Assembly (NCBI GenBank): GCA_002104905.1
Contig: MCFE01000328.1
Span: 30,238 to 94,237, forward strand
Source of the DNA: Basidiobolus meristosporus CBS 931.73
Taxonomy: Eukaryota > Basidiobolomycota > Basidiobolomycetes > Basidiobolales > Basidiobolaceae
Direction: 5' to 3'
DNA length: 64,000 nucleotides
The notes under the pieces were generated by a model. That model had not been told where the DNA came from. It saw only the letters and a list, made by a program, of their open reading frames with translations, and did not search any database. A program made the position numbers and the translations under genes. Positions within the stretch are counted from its first letter, which is position 1. Each line of letters begins with the position of its first letter. Below, in pieces: positions 34,262 to 45,130 of this stretch.

Positions 34262-36013
34262 AGCTAGTGGTTTTGTCAATATGTCTGCCATCATTTTGTC
34301 AGTTGGGCAGTAAACTAGCTCCACTAAGTTATTTTCTACAGCTTCCCTCACAAAGTGATGCTGTATATCAATGTGCTTAGTTCTGGCATGATTAGTAGGA
34401 TTTCTAGCTAATGAAATACAAGTTTGATTATCCTTGTAAATACATGCTGGTTCACCTCAATTAAAACCTAAGTCTTTGAATAATATTTGTAGCCATATAG
34501 CCTCCTCAGTTGCTTGACATGCAGCCATATATTTGGCTTCAGTTGTAGATAGTGCCACAGTTGGTTGTTTCTTGCAATTCCAAGTAATAGCTGCACCAGC
34601 ATAAATATATACATAGCCTGTGGTAGAGCGTCTGTCAATCAGATCCCTACCCCAATCTGAATCACTATAGCCATCAAATTTTTGCCTATTAGCTGCTCCA
34701 GAGTATTCCAGTACCATGTTTATGGTACCTTGTAGATATCTGAAAATCCGCTTGACTGCTGCAATTTGATCTAATCCATAATTCTGCATGAATTGACTGA
34801 CTATTCCAACTGCTACTGCAATATCTGGACGTGTAGACACCATCAAGTACATTAGGCTTCCAACCATTGATTGATAGGGAAAGTTTTGGTCCATATTTGA
34901 GCCGTTTTCATCTATAACTGGCTGAGATTTGCTTAATTTCAGGTTATTGTCCATAGGGGTCGCTGCAGGCTTGCAATTTTCCATTTTGTAGCGTCTAAGA
35001 ATGTCCCTGATGTACTTAGACTGATTCAGCACAATTTTTTGCGTAGGTATGTCAAATTTGACCTCAATTCCAAGAAAATAGCTCAATTTTCCAAGATCTT
35101 TCATCTCAAACTTGCTGAAGAGATCTGATTTCGTCTGTTTAAGTGCCTCTTGATCACTTGTAGCTATAATTAGGTCATCCACATAAAGAACTAGGATGAT
35201 CACACCCTTTTTGAGCTGTTTCATATATATACTGTGATCTGCAGTGCTACAAGAGAACCCAATTTCCTCTAGATATGTGTCAATCTTGTTATACCATGCT
35301 CTGGGTGCCTGCTTAAGCCCATACAACAATTTTCTAAGTTTGCACACCTTATGGGGGCTTTTTGGATCGGTAAAACCTTCTGGTTGCTCCATATATATAG
35401 TTTCTTGCAAATCCCCATTTAGAAAGGCTGTTTTGACGTCCATTTGGTGTAGATCTAGACTGTGTACAGCTGCCAGGGCTAGAACTGTCCTAATAGAGTT
35501 AAACTTGGCAACCGGAGCAATGTTTTCCTCAAAGTCTAGTCTCTGGATCTGGGAATAGCCTTTAGCTACCAATCTAGCCTTGAACTTATCAACGGCACCA
35601 TTTGAGGTTATCTTGATCTTGTAGACCCATCTACATCCTATTGGCTTTCTCCTATTTGGTAAATCTACCAGTTCCCACGTTTTTGCCTTGATCAGTGATT
35701 GGTACTCCTCCTGCATGGCTTGCTGCCACTTAGTAGCATCTGGATGTTGCATTGCCTGTTGCAGATTCTGAGGTTTGGCACATAAGGCAAGATAAGCTTC
35801 TTCATGATCATTGGATGTCTGCCACCAGGATCCAGGGGCATTTCTTATTCTGGTAGATCTCCTAACTGGGATAATCTGTTCTGATCTGGAACTGGTAGAA
35901 GTATCTTCCATCTCTGGCTGGATACGTATCTTCTTCATTTGTGCTGATTGCATCATCAGGCAGCTGGCCAATGATTTCTGTGGCTTTCTGATCTGAATTC
36001 TCCTCAAATACAA
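34262..36013 (-). pseudogene. Copia RT-RNase H
   Basis: The frame is open over 34457-36013 (518 residues). After a Ser-rich linker come RT blocks: CRWVYKIKITSNG, MDVKTAFLNGDLQETIYMEQPEGF (D192), LRKLLYGLKQAPRAWYNKI and the active site YVDD (277-280). RNase H follows with GYSDSDWGRD and STTEAKYMAACQA. A TGA after DLGFN ends the frame early; homologous sequence continues to about 34262 (ISLARNPTNHARTKHIDIQ...). The frame is +1 to the integrase frame because of a 5-bp deletion after EEDTY. Unlike the two copia copies in gypsy A, the catalytic YVDD is intact. Confidence 0.9.
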
Positions 36014-37382
36014 TGTCCCTGCTCTTGATCAGCTTCTGAATTTTGCCATCATACACTCTATACCCTTTAGTATCTTCACAATACCCAAGAAAGATCCCTT
36101 TTATACTCTTTGGTTCCAACTTTGAGCGTTTTTTGTCAGGGATGTGATAAAAAACATCACTGCCAAAGATCCTGAGGTGCTGGAGATCTGGTTTTTTGCC
36201 TGTATATGCTTCAAAGGGTGTAGAATCACGTAGTGCTGTTGTTGGGCATCTGTTTCTGATGTATACAGCGGTAGCAACAGATTCAGCCCAAAACTTGAAG
36301 TCCATTCCCTTATCATGTAGCATAGATCTTCCCATCTCTACAATTGTTCTATTTGCACGTTCTGCTACTCCATTTTGCTGTGGAATATGAGGAACTGTGG
36401 TCTGTTGAAGTATACCAGTAGACAAGCAGTATTTTGCAAACTCCTTTGAGCAGTATTCTCCTCCATTGTCACTTTGTAGTACCTTCAATTTATACCCAGT
36501 TTGTGTTTCTGCCATGTTCTTGAAGTGCTTAAACGTCTCTAAAGCTTCATCCTTTGTTTTGAGGAAGTACACCCATGTATATCTTGTCTTGTCATCAATA
36601 AACGTCATAAAGTATCTCTTGGCTCCAAAGGACAGTGTTCTCATGGGGCCACATATGTCTGAGTGTACAATAGCCAATATTTCGGTGGTATTGATGCCTT
36701 CTGAGCTCTTGAAACATTGCCTAGCTTGTTTGCCATATGAACATCCCTTACAAACATTCAATTTGATTGGAATTGAGTATTTTAGGCCCAAAACAAGCTG
36801 ATTTTTTACCAATTGGCTCATTTTCTGTTCCCCTATGTGTCCTAGCCTCCTATGCCACGTCTCCCAGTTGGTTTCATCAGTTTCAGCAATGTTGACATAC
36901 TCAGGTACAATGATCTTGCATTGTAACTTGTATATATTGTGATCTCTGATTCCCGAAGCTAATTTTTGTCCATTTTCACTCAATATTGAGCAGCTCAGCT
37001 TAGTAAAAACAAATTTCAGTCCCTGAGTAGTTGCTTTACTGACTGATAGTAGGTTCTTAGCTATTCCAGGTACATAGAGTACGTCAGTCAGTTTTGCTGT
37101 TGTTGCCCCTGAGTTATCACTCATATTTAGTTGTATAGACCCACTGGCGGTAGCTTCCAATGCAGAGTTATCTCCCAGATAAACCTTTCTTACGGGAATA
37201 GTCTTTAAGTTGCTGAACCAATCCTTTATACCACAAATATGCTGTGATGCTCCAGAGTCAATATACCATTCATTACTTCGGTTACTTGCACTCTCTTGTA
37301 CAGTGACAAATAGCTGTTCATCAGTAGTTATATGGTTTGCCTGCTCTAGTTTCTGTTTTTGTCTGCTTGTTTCTTCTTGCAT
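35862..37382 (-). CDS. Copia protease-integrase
   Basis: This is a 506-residue frame. The retropepsin motif is WYIDSGASQHICG (D42). GAG-pre-integrase and the HHCC finger follow (H177, H182, C211, C214). The integrase core has D242 (VHSDICGP), D305 (LQSDNGGEY) and E341 (NGVAERANRT), with 35 residues between the last two, the D,D35E signature. The last roughly 20 residues are frame-shifted read-through. It overlaps the end of gag by 37 bases in the -1 frame. The methionine shown is internal to the original polyprotein, so no separate start is implied. Confidence 0.9.
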   Translation of the reverse strand: MQEETSRQKQKLEQANHITTDEQLFVTVQESASNRSNEWYIDSGASQHICGIKDWFSNLKTIPVRKVYLGDNSALEATASGSIQLNMSDNSGATTAKLTDVLYVPGIAKNLLSVSKATTQGLKFVFTKLSCSILSENGQKLASGIRDHNIYKLQCKIIVPEYVNIAETDETNWETWHRRLGHIGEQKMSQLVKNQLVLGLKYSIPIKLNVCKGCSYGKQARQCFKSSEGINTTEILAIVHSDICGPMRTLSFGAKRYFMTFIDDKTRYTWVYFLKTKDEALETFKHFKNMAETQTGYKLKVLQSDNGGEYCSKEFAKYCLSTGILQQTTVPHIPQQNGVAERANRTIVEMGRSMLHDKGMDFKFWAESVATAVYIRNRCPTTALRDSTPFEAYTGKKPDLQHLRIFGSDVFYHIPDKKRSKLEPKSIKGIFLGYCEDTKGYRVYDGKIQKLIKSRDIVFEENSDQKATEIIGQLPDDAISTNEEDTYPARDGRYFYQFQIRTDYPS

Positions 37383-38104
37383 TCTCTTGCCCAGTGTCCT
37401 GGCTTCTTAGAGTAGTTACAGCTGCCAGGTTTTCTTCGGTTTTGTTGCTTTCCCTTCTTTTCTGTATGTCTTTCTGAACTGAATAAAGCATTATCTTCAA
37501 TTTTCTCTGCTTGATCATTACGTCTGAGTTCTTCATGGAGAAGTCTTCCTTTGACATAGTCTAAAGTCAAGTTGTCTTCTCTGCTTTCAAAAGAAAGTAT
37601 GAGTGGCTCATACTCGTCTGGTAGGCTGCAAAGCAGACAGAGTATCTTTTCTTCATCATCTACACCAGCATTAATACTGTAAAGTTCTTCTGCAAGTGTC
37701 TCCATTCTGGTAATGAGTTGTAGCATGTCATCATCTGGCTTTTTTCTCATGTTGAAGAACTTTTGTTTCAAATAAAGATTGCTTGATACTGACTTTGCTC
37801 TAAAGATCTTCTCTAAGGATTCCCATGCTGCTTTGGCAGTATTTGAGGCATGGATTTGTCCAATGAAGGAGTCTTGCACATTGATGCATATTGCATTGAA
37901 GGCCTTTCTCTCCTTCTCTTGAAACTTCTCCACATCTTCTGCTGTTCCTTTGGGCTCAACTTCCTTTCCTGTTACTATGTTCCAAAGCTTTCTTTCCTCA
38001 AGGTGGATCTGCATCTTGATTCTCCAAAGTCTGTAGTTCTTCCCATCAAACCTCTCCTTTACAGGGAAGATGTTGGTATTGCTTTGTTTGCTGGTAGAAG
38101 TCAT
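37346..38104 (-). CDS. Copia gag
   Basis: It is 252 residues from the ATG 24 bases inside the primer-binding site. It has the UBN2-type capsid region (NYRLWRIKMQIHLEERKLW, and DEEKILCLLCSLPDEYEPLILSFESRE). A zinc knuckle CNYSKKPGHWAREC follows, in which the second Cys of CX2CX4HX4C is Ser. The frame ends KKKQADKNRN. A run of five A's at the end replaces the six of the 20.7-kb copy; this accounts for the frame break with protease. Confidence 0.9.
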   Translation of the reverse strand: MTSTSKQSNTNIFPVKERFDGKNYRLWRIKMQIHLEERKLWNIVTGKEVEPKGTAEDVEKFQEKERKAFNAICINVQDSFIGQIHASNTAKAAWESLEKIFRAKSVSSNLYLKQKFFNMRKKPDDDMLQLITRMETLAEELYSINAGVDDEEKILCLLCSLPDEYEPLILSFESREDNLTLDYVKGRLLHEELRRNDQAEKIEDNALFSSERHTEKKGKQQNRRKPGSCNYSKKPGHWARECKKKQADKNRN

Positions 38105-38127
38105 CTTTAGAATAGATTAAGGCAATT

Positions 38128-38140
38128 GGGGCTCATAACC
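38128..38140 (-). other. Primer-binding site complementary to the tRNA-iMet anticodon arm
   Basis: Directly inside the 5' LTR the element-sense sequence is GGTTATGAGCCCC. Its complement GGGGCTCATAACC matches the anticodon stem-loop of eukaryotic initiator tRNA-Met, not its 3' end. Drosophila copia is known to prime from a 5' half of initiator tRNA-Met at this site. The assignment here is by sequence recall. Confidence 0.65.
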
Positions 38141-38508
38141 TGTTGCAATTTAAGAAGTGACTTGGATATAAGGAACTTATCAAGAAATAGTGATAATAGT
38201 TGAACTGTTGTTTATTCATAAAGAAGCTCAGTATTTATACCTTTGTAGAAGTAATACAGCTGCAACACTAAGTAGGGAGGGTTTCTCAATATTCAGGAGC
38301 ATTCTGTAACAGCTTCAGGGTTAGTACATAATGTTTGGTAATAGTGCTAATTTGATCCTGGCTATAGGGGAATAATCATAAGATCATATATCTGGAGAAA
38401 GTGGCAAAGTTAAGGCAGTAAATGAGTCCTACAGTGACTAAGACTAGCCTAGAATTGTTAAGTAAATTTTTAGCTGCTGAATGATACCAATAGTCCAATA
38501 TTTCATCA
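38141..38508 (-). repeat. 5' LTR of the full-length copia
   Basis: It is 368 bp, TGTTGCAATTTAAG ... CAATATTTCATCA. The terminal dinucleotides TG/CA are kept, and target duplication CCATC follows at 38509. Confidence 0.95.
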
Positions 38509-38550
38509 CCATCTTCTCTTATGGCATTGAATCAAAGGAGTCTTGTCCAT
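38509..38550 (-). pseudogene. First codons of TNP2 copy d
   Basis: The start codon is at 38550 (plus-strand cat), giving MDKTPLIQCHKRR-type sequence as in copy a. The reading frame is broken by the copia insertion at its target CCATC. Confidence 0.7.
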
Positions 38551-38592
38551 GTGCTAAATAGCTTGGCACTCAACAATGTAATGCAATGATAT

Positions 38593-38960
38593 TGTTATGA
38601 TCTGCTGCTTGAATGTTTAAGTTAGATCAGTTTTAGTCAAATTAATTAGTATATGTTTAGGTTATCAGTATATCAGTATTATATATGATATCAGTAGCAT
38701 TAGTCAGCAAATGTATCAGCAGATCCTTATCAGATAGATATAGAGATATTAAGTAGGATCTTATTGGGTGATGATGATGCAATCAAATGAGTCATCAGCC
38801 ACAACCTACCTTAGGAAACACAATTAGTCAGCAATTGATCTGGCAAAATGTATATAAGGAGCTGCTGGAATCTCAATAAAAAATCAGTTCAAGTTTTAGT
38901 GAATACAATTCTAGCTAAACTCCCTATTCCTCTACAACTCTTATACCAAGACTTGTAACA
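38593..38960 (+). repeat. Solo LTR of the gypsy A/B family
   Basis: It is 368 bp, TGTTATGATCTGC ... CAAGACTTGTAACA. ATAT flanks both sides (38589-38592 and 38961-38964), a 4-bp duplication. It sits in the divergent TNP2/ORF2 promoter region of copy d. Confidence 0.9.
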
Positions 38961-39117
38961 ATATCAATACTTTGTCAAGTCTCATATGAATTTATAAAGT
39001 CTTGTATAAGATATATAGAGCCTACATGAATGTAAGATTCAATGACAATCCACATAGTAAGCATTCTAACATGTATGTAACACTCTTTCCCCTCAGATTT
39101 GAATCACTTCCATATAT

Positions 39118-40380
39118 ATGCCATCAAAAAATAATCAAGTTATCTGCTTCCCAACCAAACAGCACCATTGACAGTAGCAGAGGAACAATTGAACTACAGC
39201 TTGCTTTGACATTTAGTACAACAAGCAGGGCAATATCCAAAAAAGACCATGTTATGAGTGCTCCTACCAAAGGTAATATTGCAAACTCTTCAGGATCCCG
39301 GTTAGAAAGGCAAATGAGAATCTCTGCAGAGCAGCAAGCTGACCTTGATGCTCAGGTAGATGAGAACATGGCAAATGCAATACTAATAGTCAAAGACTAG
39401 TAAGAGGCCTACATAACATCACCACTACCTGTTTAAGCTAGTATGCTGTCTGCTTGTACCAAAGCATTAATGAGGCAATTTGTTACAGTGGCTGATATGA
39501 AGGATGCAATGGCCTAGACAAATCAGGAAATAGTCCAGAAACAGGAAGAGCTAATAAAATGTGTAGAGCTACCAACGTCCTAGGCAGGAAATGCATCTTC
39601 TTTGCTGCAAAAAAAGAAAATCATGTAGCTCAGTTTCACCACCACAAACTGAACCATTTCCAAAGTAACAGCAGAGGAATAAAATACAGTCTTTGAAGCA
39701 CAATAACAGTGTCCAAAGATAAAGCCCACAGAAATACTTATCACAATATAGGAGGAAGAGACTGTGATGTTTATACCCAAGCCTAAAATCACAAAACATT
39801 CAAGATCTGTTAAGCCATTGAGTGCACTGACAAAGAGTGAGCTAATATTTACTGGGTCACTAGAATTTTAACATTGCCTCACCTTAAGGCTGGCATACTA
39901 AGGGACTATCAGGAGCTTAAGGTCAAGCATGTTTTGCTTGACCTATTCCATCAGTAATATCATGGATTCAAGCAAGCAAACAGACCTTAGGCCAGCTTCA
40001 GAATACTAAGAAAGCATCTCAAGAGTAGCAGAAACTATCAAAGGCAGTACAGCAAGGATACCATGACTAAAACCTGCCAGTTTCCCCAAGAGCTAGTCAC
40101 AAGCAGGGCTGAAAGCTCCAAACAGTGGCAAAAATGTCAGGTAAGCAGATGAGTTCCAGTTTGGAATAGGTAGGCAGAAACAGATGCATCAGTGCAGTAT
40201 TTATCAGGAAAATGCAGTTCAATACAATAAGCACTTGGTCACAGTAACAATACAGGACTTGATGGTGATAAGGCCCATGGCTTTGTCAGGATCCTGTCAC
40301 AAGCAAGTCTGGAAGGTACAAACAAGTGGCAAAGGTATAACCAAGCCAGAGACAGGGAAGCATGAGAGAAAAGCTGCAGC
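39118..40380 (+). pseudogene. ORF2 copy d, 5' part
   Basis: It starts MPSKNNQVICFPTKQ-like at the ATG in CATATATATG. The first 94 codons are open through QLALTFSTTSRAISKKD...SAEQQADLDAQVDENMANAILIVKD, after which a stop follows. The rest matches copy a through coiled coil, FHQ region and one Ser/Gln module, with frequent stops. At 40380 gypsy B interrupts it; the gene continues at 45500. Confidence 0.65.
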
Positions 40381-40746
40381 TGTTACAAATCTTAGTACAG
40401 GAGTTGTAGACAAATAGGGAGTTTAGCTTGTATTGTATTCACTAAGACCTGAACCAATTTTTCTTGAGGTTCCAGCAGCTATTTATATGCATTTTGCCAG
40501 ATCAATTACTGACTAATTGTATTTCCTAATTTAGTGTGTGGCTGATGACTCATTTGATTGCATCATCACCCAATAAGATCCTACTTAATATATCAACTTC
40601 TGTCTGATAAGGATCTGCTGATTCATTTGCTGACTAATGTTACTGATCTGATAGATAATACTGATATACTGATGAGCTAAACATATAACTAAATGATTTG
40701 ACTAAAAACTGATTTAAGTTAAGCATTCAAGCTGCAGACCGTAACA
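40381..40746 (-). repeat. 3' LTR of gypsy B
   Basis: It is 366 bp, TGTTACAAATCTTAG ... GCAGACCGTAACA, with TG/CA ends. It abuts ORF2 copy d on its left. Confidence 0.9.
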
Positions 40747-41186
40747 TTCTCCCCTACTAAAGTTGAGAGGGTTCTCCTGAATCTCTTTTCTTGTGATAGC
40801 AGTATCTTGATGGTTTGGTGTTATCAACAAGTATTGCAAGCTTGAGTCTGTCCCTATGCGCTAAGTCTCCCCAGATATTGTCTTGTTTGTCCACTAGTTG
40901 GTAAGTTGCAAATGGACATTGTCTGATGATCTTGAATGGTCCTGTTCATTGTGTCTCAAACTTCTTCCAAGTGTTGTTTCTTAATAGTACAAAGTTCCCA
41001 ACTGTCAATGCTTCTGGTGCTATAGTCTTGCCAAATCTCTGCTTCATCTTTTCTGCACTTTAAGATACTTTGGTCTGTGCCTCTGGGCGTCTTTGTTCCA
41101 GTTGCAGGTGTCTACTTGGCTGACTGAGTTCAACTTCTAAGGTGTCTGTATGCTTTGGTTGTGTGAGATCTCCTGGAATCCTTGGT

Positions 41187-42794
41187 TCACATCCATACAC
41201 TAAGTAACATGGCAATTGTTGGGGTGGTGTTGTGTACTATGACTCTATGGTCTATATACTCATCCCATCTACCAACTACTGCATCTGCATACTTGGTCAG
41301 CACTTTTCCAAACAATCCATTAAACCATTCAGTGGCTCCATTAGTTCTGGGGTGATATGCCAAGGTTTTCAAGTGTTTGATCTGCTGCACTTCTGGGTAA
41401 GCTTCCAATATATTTGCCATAAAGCTTGCATCTCTATCAGATAGAATCTCTACAGGGCATCCAAACTTCATAAGGATCTCATGGTAGATGTAACTTGCAA
41501 CTTCTTGTTCACTTGCTATAGGTAAAGCTTTAGGCACTGGCCATTTAGAGGCATGGTCAATTGCTACTAGGATCCAGCAGTGGCATTTCCTGGTAGTCAG
41601 CAGTCTTCCAATAAAGTCAATTCCCCATCTTTCAAGTGGTCTTACAGGCTCCAAGGGAAAGAGTTCAGCAATTCTCTGTAGTTGGCCTTGGTTGATTTGG
41701 CAATTTGGGCATGTTTTCACTAGCTTTTCAATGTCATGCTTCATTCTGGGCCACCATGCTCTGGCTTTCACAAGGCTATAGGATCCTTCAACTTCAAAAT
41801 GACCATATCCATTATATAGCTTATGTATTAAATCCAGGCAAGAAACATAAGGGCAATAGGCAATATGATTTCCATCAACAATTTGGTTGAGTGTTTCATC
41901 CTGTATTACAAATTTGCTGGCTTCATCCTGGATTATCTTCTTGATATCTTCATCCACCTCATTAGGAATGGCTTGGTCCTCCAAGTACTTTGGTAATAGG
42001 CTAGGCCAACTGGATTCATGCACCAAGTTGAGTAGCGCAACTTGTTCTAATCTTGATAAGATGTCAGCAACTGTGTTGTTTTTACCAGGGCAGTAGACAA
42101 TCTTCATGTGAAATTGCCAAGTGTATACACTCCATCTTGTCATTCTTCTAGAGAGTACCTTGTGAGTAGATATATACTTGAGGGAGGTATGATCAGTTGT
42201 CATAGTGCATTTGACTCCTTCAATATAGCATCTCCATGTCTTCAAACAGTGTATTATAACAAGCATCTCCTTCTCATGCACTAGATAGTATTGTTCTGCT
42301 GAGTTCAGTTTCTTGGATTCAAAGGCAGCAGGGTAGTCCTTTCCCTTGTGTTCTTGGCTCAACACTCCACCAATTACATAATCTGAAACATCTGTGCACA
42401 GAGTAAACTCTTTTCTGAACTCAAGTATTCTAAAGCTTGGCAGCTTTGCAAGTTCATTCTTGAGTATCAGGAAGGTAGTCTCACAAGCTATGTCCCACTT
42501 GTAGGTATTGTCTTTCTTGAGGATATCAGATAAAGGGGCTGCAATACTTGCAAAGGACTTCACAAATATCTGATATTAGGGAGCAATTCCAAAGAATGAT
42601 CTGAGCTCTGATATGCTATGGGGCTGCTTCAGATTCTTGATAACTTCAAACTTCTTAGGGTGTATGGTTACTCCTGTGCTAGTCACCATGTTTCCCAGAT
42701 ATTCAGCATGTTCCTTGAAGAATTCACACCTGGGTAGCTTGCCATTAAGCTTGTTCTCTCTTGGCTTCTTTAAGACCTTTTTAATGTGCACCAA
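41187..42794 (-). pseudogene. Gypsy B RNase H and integrase
   Basis: Segment 42576-42794 gives the RT connection (KLPRCEFFKEHAEYLGNMVTS). After a stop, 41187-42563 (458 residues) gives RNase H (FTLCTDVSDYVIGGVL, D58; TTDHTSLKYISTHK). Integrase then shows an HHCC finger (GYGHFEVEG, CPNCQ C286/C289), D316 (WGIDFIGR), D376 (EILSDRDASF) and E412 (GATEWFNGLFGK). All three catalytic residues are intact, with 35 residues between the last two, in contrast to gypsy A. Downstream (40760-41180) the frame breaks within the C-terminal domain. Confidence 0.9.
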
Positions 42795-42824
42795 CTGTTC
42801 CCTTCTGTCTTGCTGTATATTGAT

Positions 42825-43035
42825 GGACTTGTTCCATCATTCCAACTGATCATAGTGACCAATAGTACCATAGCATGCCAGATGGAGCATGATCATGCCA
42901 CAGAGTGCCAGATGGTGCCATACTGTGCCAATTTGGGATCAAAATTGACATGCATATGACCCTAAAATATCAAATTAATAACAATATATACAGCACTTTC
43001 TGGCATTATAATCAATGGCACAATGGAACAAGTCT
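42825..43035. mobile_element. MITE (Harbinger-derived) in gypsy B, 211 bp
   Basis: Its ends are GGACTTGTTCCATCATTCC and the inverted CAATGGAACAAGTCT. The flanks are GAT and AAT, an imperfect 3-bp duplication. Interior and length match the MITE at 22545-22755, but the insertion site is different, so the two are independent insertions. Confidence 0.9.
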
Positions 43036-43772
43036 AATATATCATCTAGGTAGATTATAACAAACTTGTTGAGGTACTCCTGGAAGACAGTCTGCATCAG
43101 GGTCATGTATGTTGCAGGGGCATTGGTGAGGCCAAAAATCATGACTAAGTACTTGTAATGTCCATATCTAGTCCTGAATGCTGTTTTAGGGATGTCTTCT
43201 GGCTTCACCCTAATCTGGTTGTATCCTAGCATGAGGTCAAGCTTGCTGATAACAGTAGCTCCATTGAGTTGGTCCAAAAGCTCATCAATCCAAGGTACAG
43301 GGCACTTATTCTTCACTGTAACCAAGTTGATGGCTCTGTAGTCAATGCATATCCTAAGTGTTTTATCCTTCCTCTTCACAAATAGTACTGGTGCCCCCCA
43401 AAGTGACTTGCTGGGTCTGATATCCTTGCCCAGTAACTGATCTATTTGTCTCTTCATCTCCTCCAACTCCAATGGACTCATTCTGTAAGGTGTCTTACTC
43501 ACTGGAGGGCTATCTCCTGTTTCAACAGCATGATCCCAATATCTGACTAGTGGTAGGCTTACAAGCTCAGCTGGAAATATGTCTGAATATTCCTTCAAAA
43601 GAGTCTGGATATTCTGGGGTTCTGGAGTAGAGGAATCCTCCTGTAATACCGCCATGAGGAACATCTGGGTGCCTTTTCTTAGTGCTCTGCCAAACTGCAT
43701 CTTGCTAAGTTCACTTGTTTCACACACACTGGAACTGACCAAGCTAAAATCCAGTCTGGCAGGCAATAGCAC
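42975..43772 (-). pseudogene. Gypsy B reverse transcriptase
   Basis: The 265-residue frame holds [47 protein letters not shown] (D179), [18 protein letters not shown] and the active site YLDD (241-244). The tail after DIL is translated MITE. The polymerase core before the insertion looks intact, although its continuation toward the protease is frame-shifted near 43700. Confidence 0.9.
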
Positions 43773-43906
43773 ATAGGTCTTGCTGTCCTTCTGGATCTGA
43801 GTAGCATGGGTTCTCCAGTTGATTGATGAATTACAACAAAATATAGCCAGGTTTTCCCAAGCACAAGGTCAAACTTGCAGGTCCAAAATACATAGGCCTG
43901 TAGGTC

Positions 43907-45073
43907 TTATTCATAGTCATTGATCTTAATCCTTACTGGGTGAGTAATGCAGTTGATTATGTGAGAGTTCCCATCAGCTGTTGAGACTGAAGTTGATTTG
44001 GTGGGTTCCAAGTTGATTCCAGCTTTCAAAGCAAATTGTTCTGGCATATACTCATGCAATGCTCCTGAGTCAATCATGATCTTGGCAGGTACTCCATTGA
44101 ATACTCCATTCAAGTATAACAGCTTTCCTGAGTTTGAGGTCATCTGGGATAGTTATTCTTCTGTAGTATGAAAGGTGAGTTCTGAGTCTTCTTCAAGATC
44201 ATCCTCAATGTTACTATGCTCCAGGGCCTCAATATGATTAAAGATTCTTGATTTCTGATGTCCATTTCTTCTCTGAGGGCAGTACTTTGCAATATGTCCC
44301 TGCTGGTGGTAATTGAAACAAAGTCCTTTCTTCTTAAATTCTTCTGCATGGCTTCTATTTCCATTAGCACTTCTTCAGATTGTCTTCTTTCATTGCGATT
44401 GTTGCCTCTCTGATTAGTCATTTTGGGCTTCCCAACTACAAACATAGCTGAGTAATAGTCAATGGCAATCTTGATGGCTTCTTCAGTAGTCTGAGGTCTT
44501 TGATAATTCACTTCCTTACAAGTTATTTCTTTCAATCCATCAATAAAGTATTCAACTTGATCCAGAGGGTCCATTATTTCAATTTGCCCAAGTAGACATC
44601 TAAATTTATGGATGTACTCTTGGACCATTCCTTTCTGTCTGAGTGTCTTCAACTTTCTTCTTAGTAGTGTCTGTTGGTGTCAGGGCTCAAAGGCATCCTA
44701 AATTTCCAACACAAACTCATCCCAGGTAGGGATTGTAGAGCATCCCATCATGGTGGCTGACCTGATCTTGTTGTGGTGCCACTGTAAAGCTGCATCTGCC
44801 AGGCAAGTGGCTGCATAATGTAACTTGCTTTCTGGAGCAATTCCCTTAGCCTTAAAAGCTTCTTCAATTTGGATGAGCCAAGTTCCCTGGTTTTCATTGA
44901 CTCTACCATGGTACCAGTTAACCTTGACACAAAAGTTGCTCTTGACAGGGTTTTGCTGGCTTTGGGCCATAGTAGTCATTTCTTGTTGTTGCTGGCTAAG
45001 AATCTGGAGTACCTATTACTGCTGGGCTAGGATTTGTTGCATAGCATTCTTCCATTATTGATTTTTGGACATC
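43907..45073 (-). pseudogene. Gypsy B gag and protease
   Basis: Gag begins MSKNQ at about 45073, with a stop after five codons and a Gln-rich stretch. The block GTWLIQIEEAFKAKGIAPESKLHY lies in 44698-44979. Frame 44140-44652 (MKTLRQKGMVQEYIHKFRCLLGQIEIMDPLDQ) resembles Retrotrans_gag. The knuckle region near 44300 (CFNYHQQGH...) has lost a Cys. The protease at 43907-44143 retains KIMIDSGALHEYM (D25). Fragments are in different frames. Confidence 0.8.
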
Positions 45074-45130
45074 TTGAGGGAGGCTTCTTCTTTCCTCAGG
45101 AGGAAGGTTTCTGGTTATTGCTGCTACCAA

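Larger units (their letters stand above)
33830..38508 (-). mobile_element. Full-length Ty1/copia retrotransposon, youngest in the window
   Basis: The 4,679-bp element has LTRs at 33830-34198 and 38141-38508 that differ by three substitutions and one deleted base. A perfect CCATC duplication (33825-33829, 38509-38513) interrupts TNP2 copy d. Gene order gag, protease, integrase, RT, RNase H is that of Copia. Three defects block one continuous frame: a one-base shift at the gag-protease boundary, a 5-bp deletion near 35928 and a stop near 34455. Otherwise the motifs are intact, so it was probably mobile recently. Confidence 0.95.

Noticed and set aside
36196-36801. Plus-strand open frames opposite copia integrase
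   Set aside because: They are antisense shadows of a well-supported minus-strand gene.
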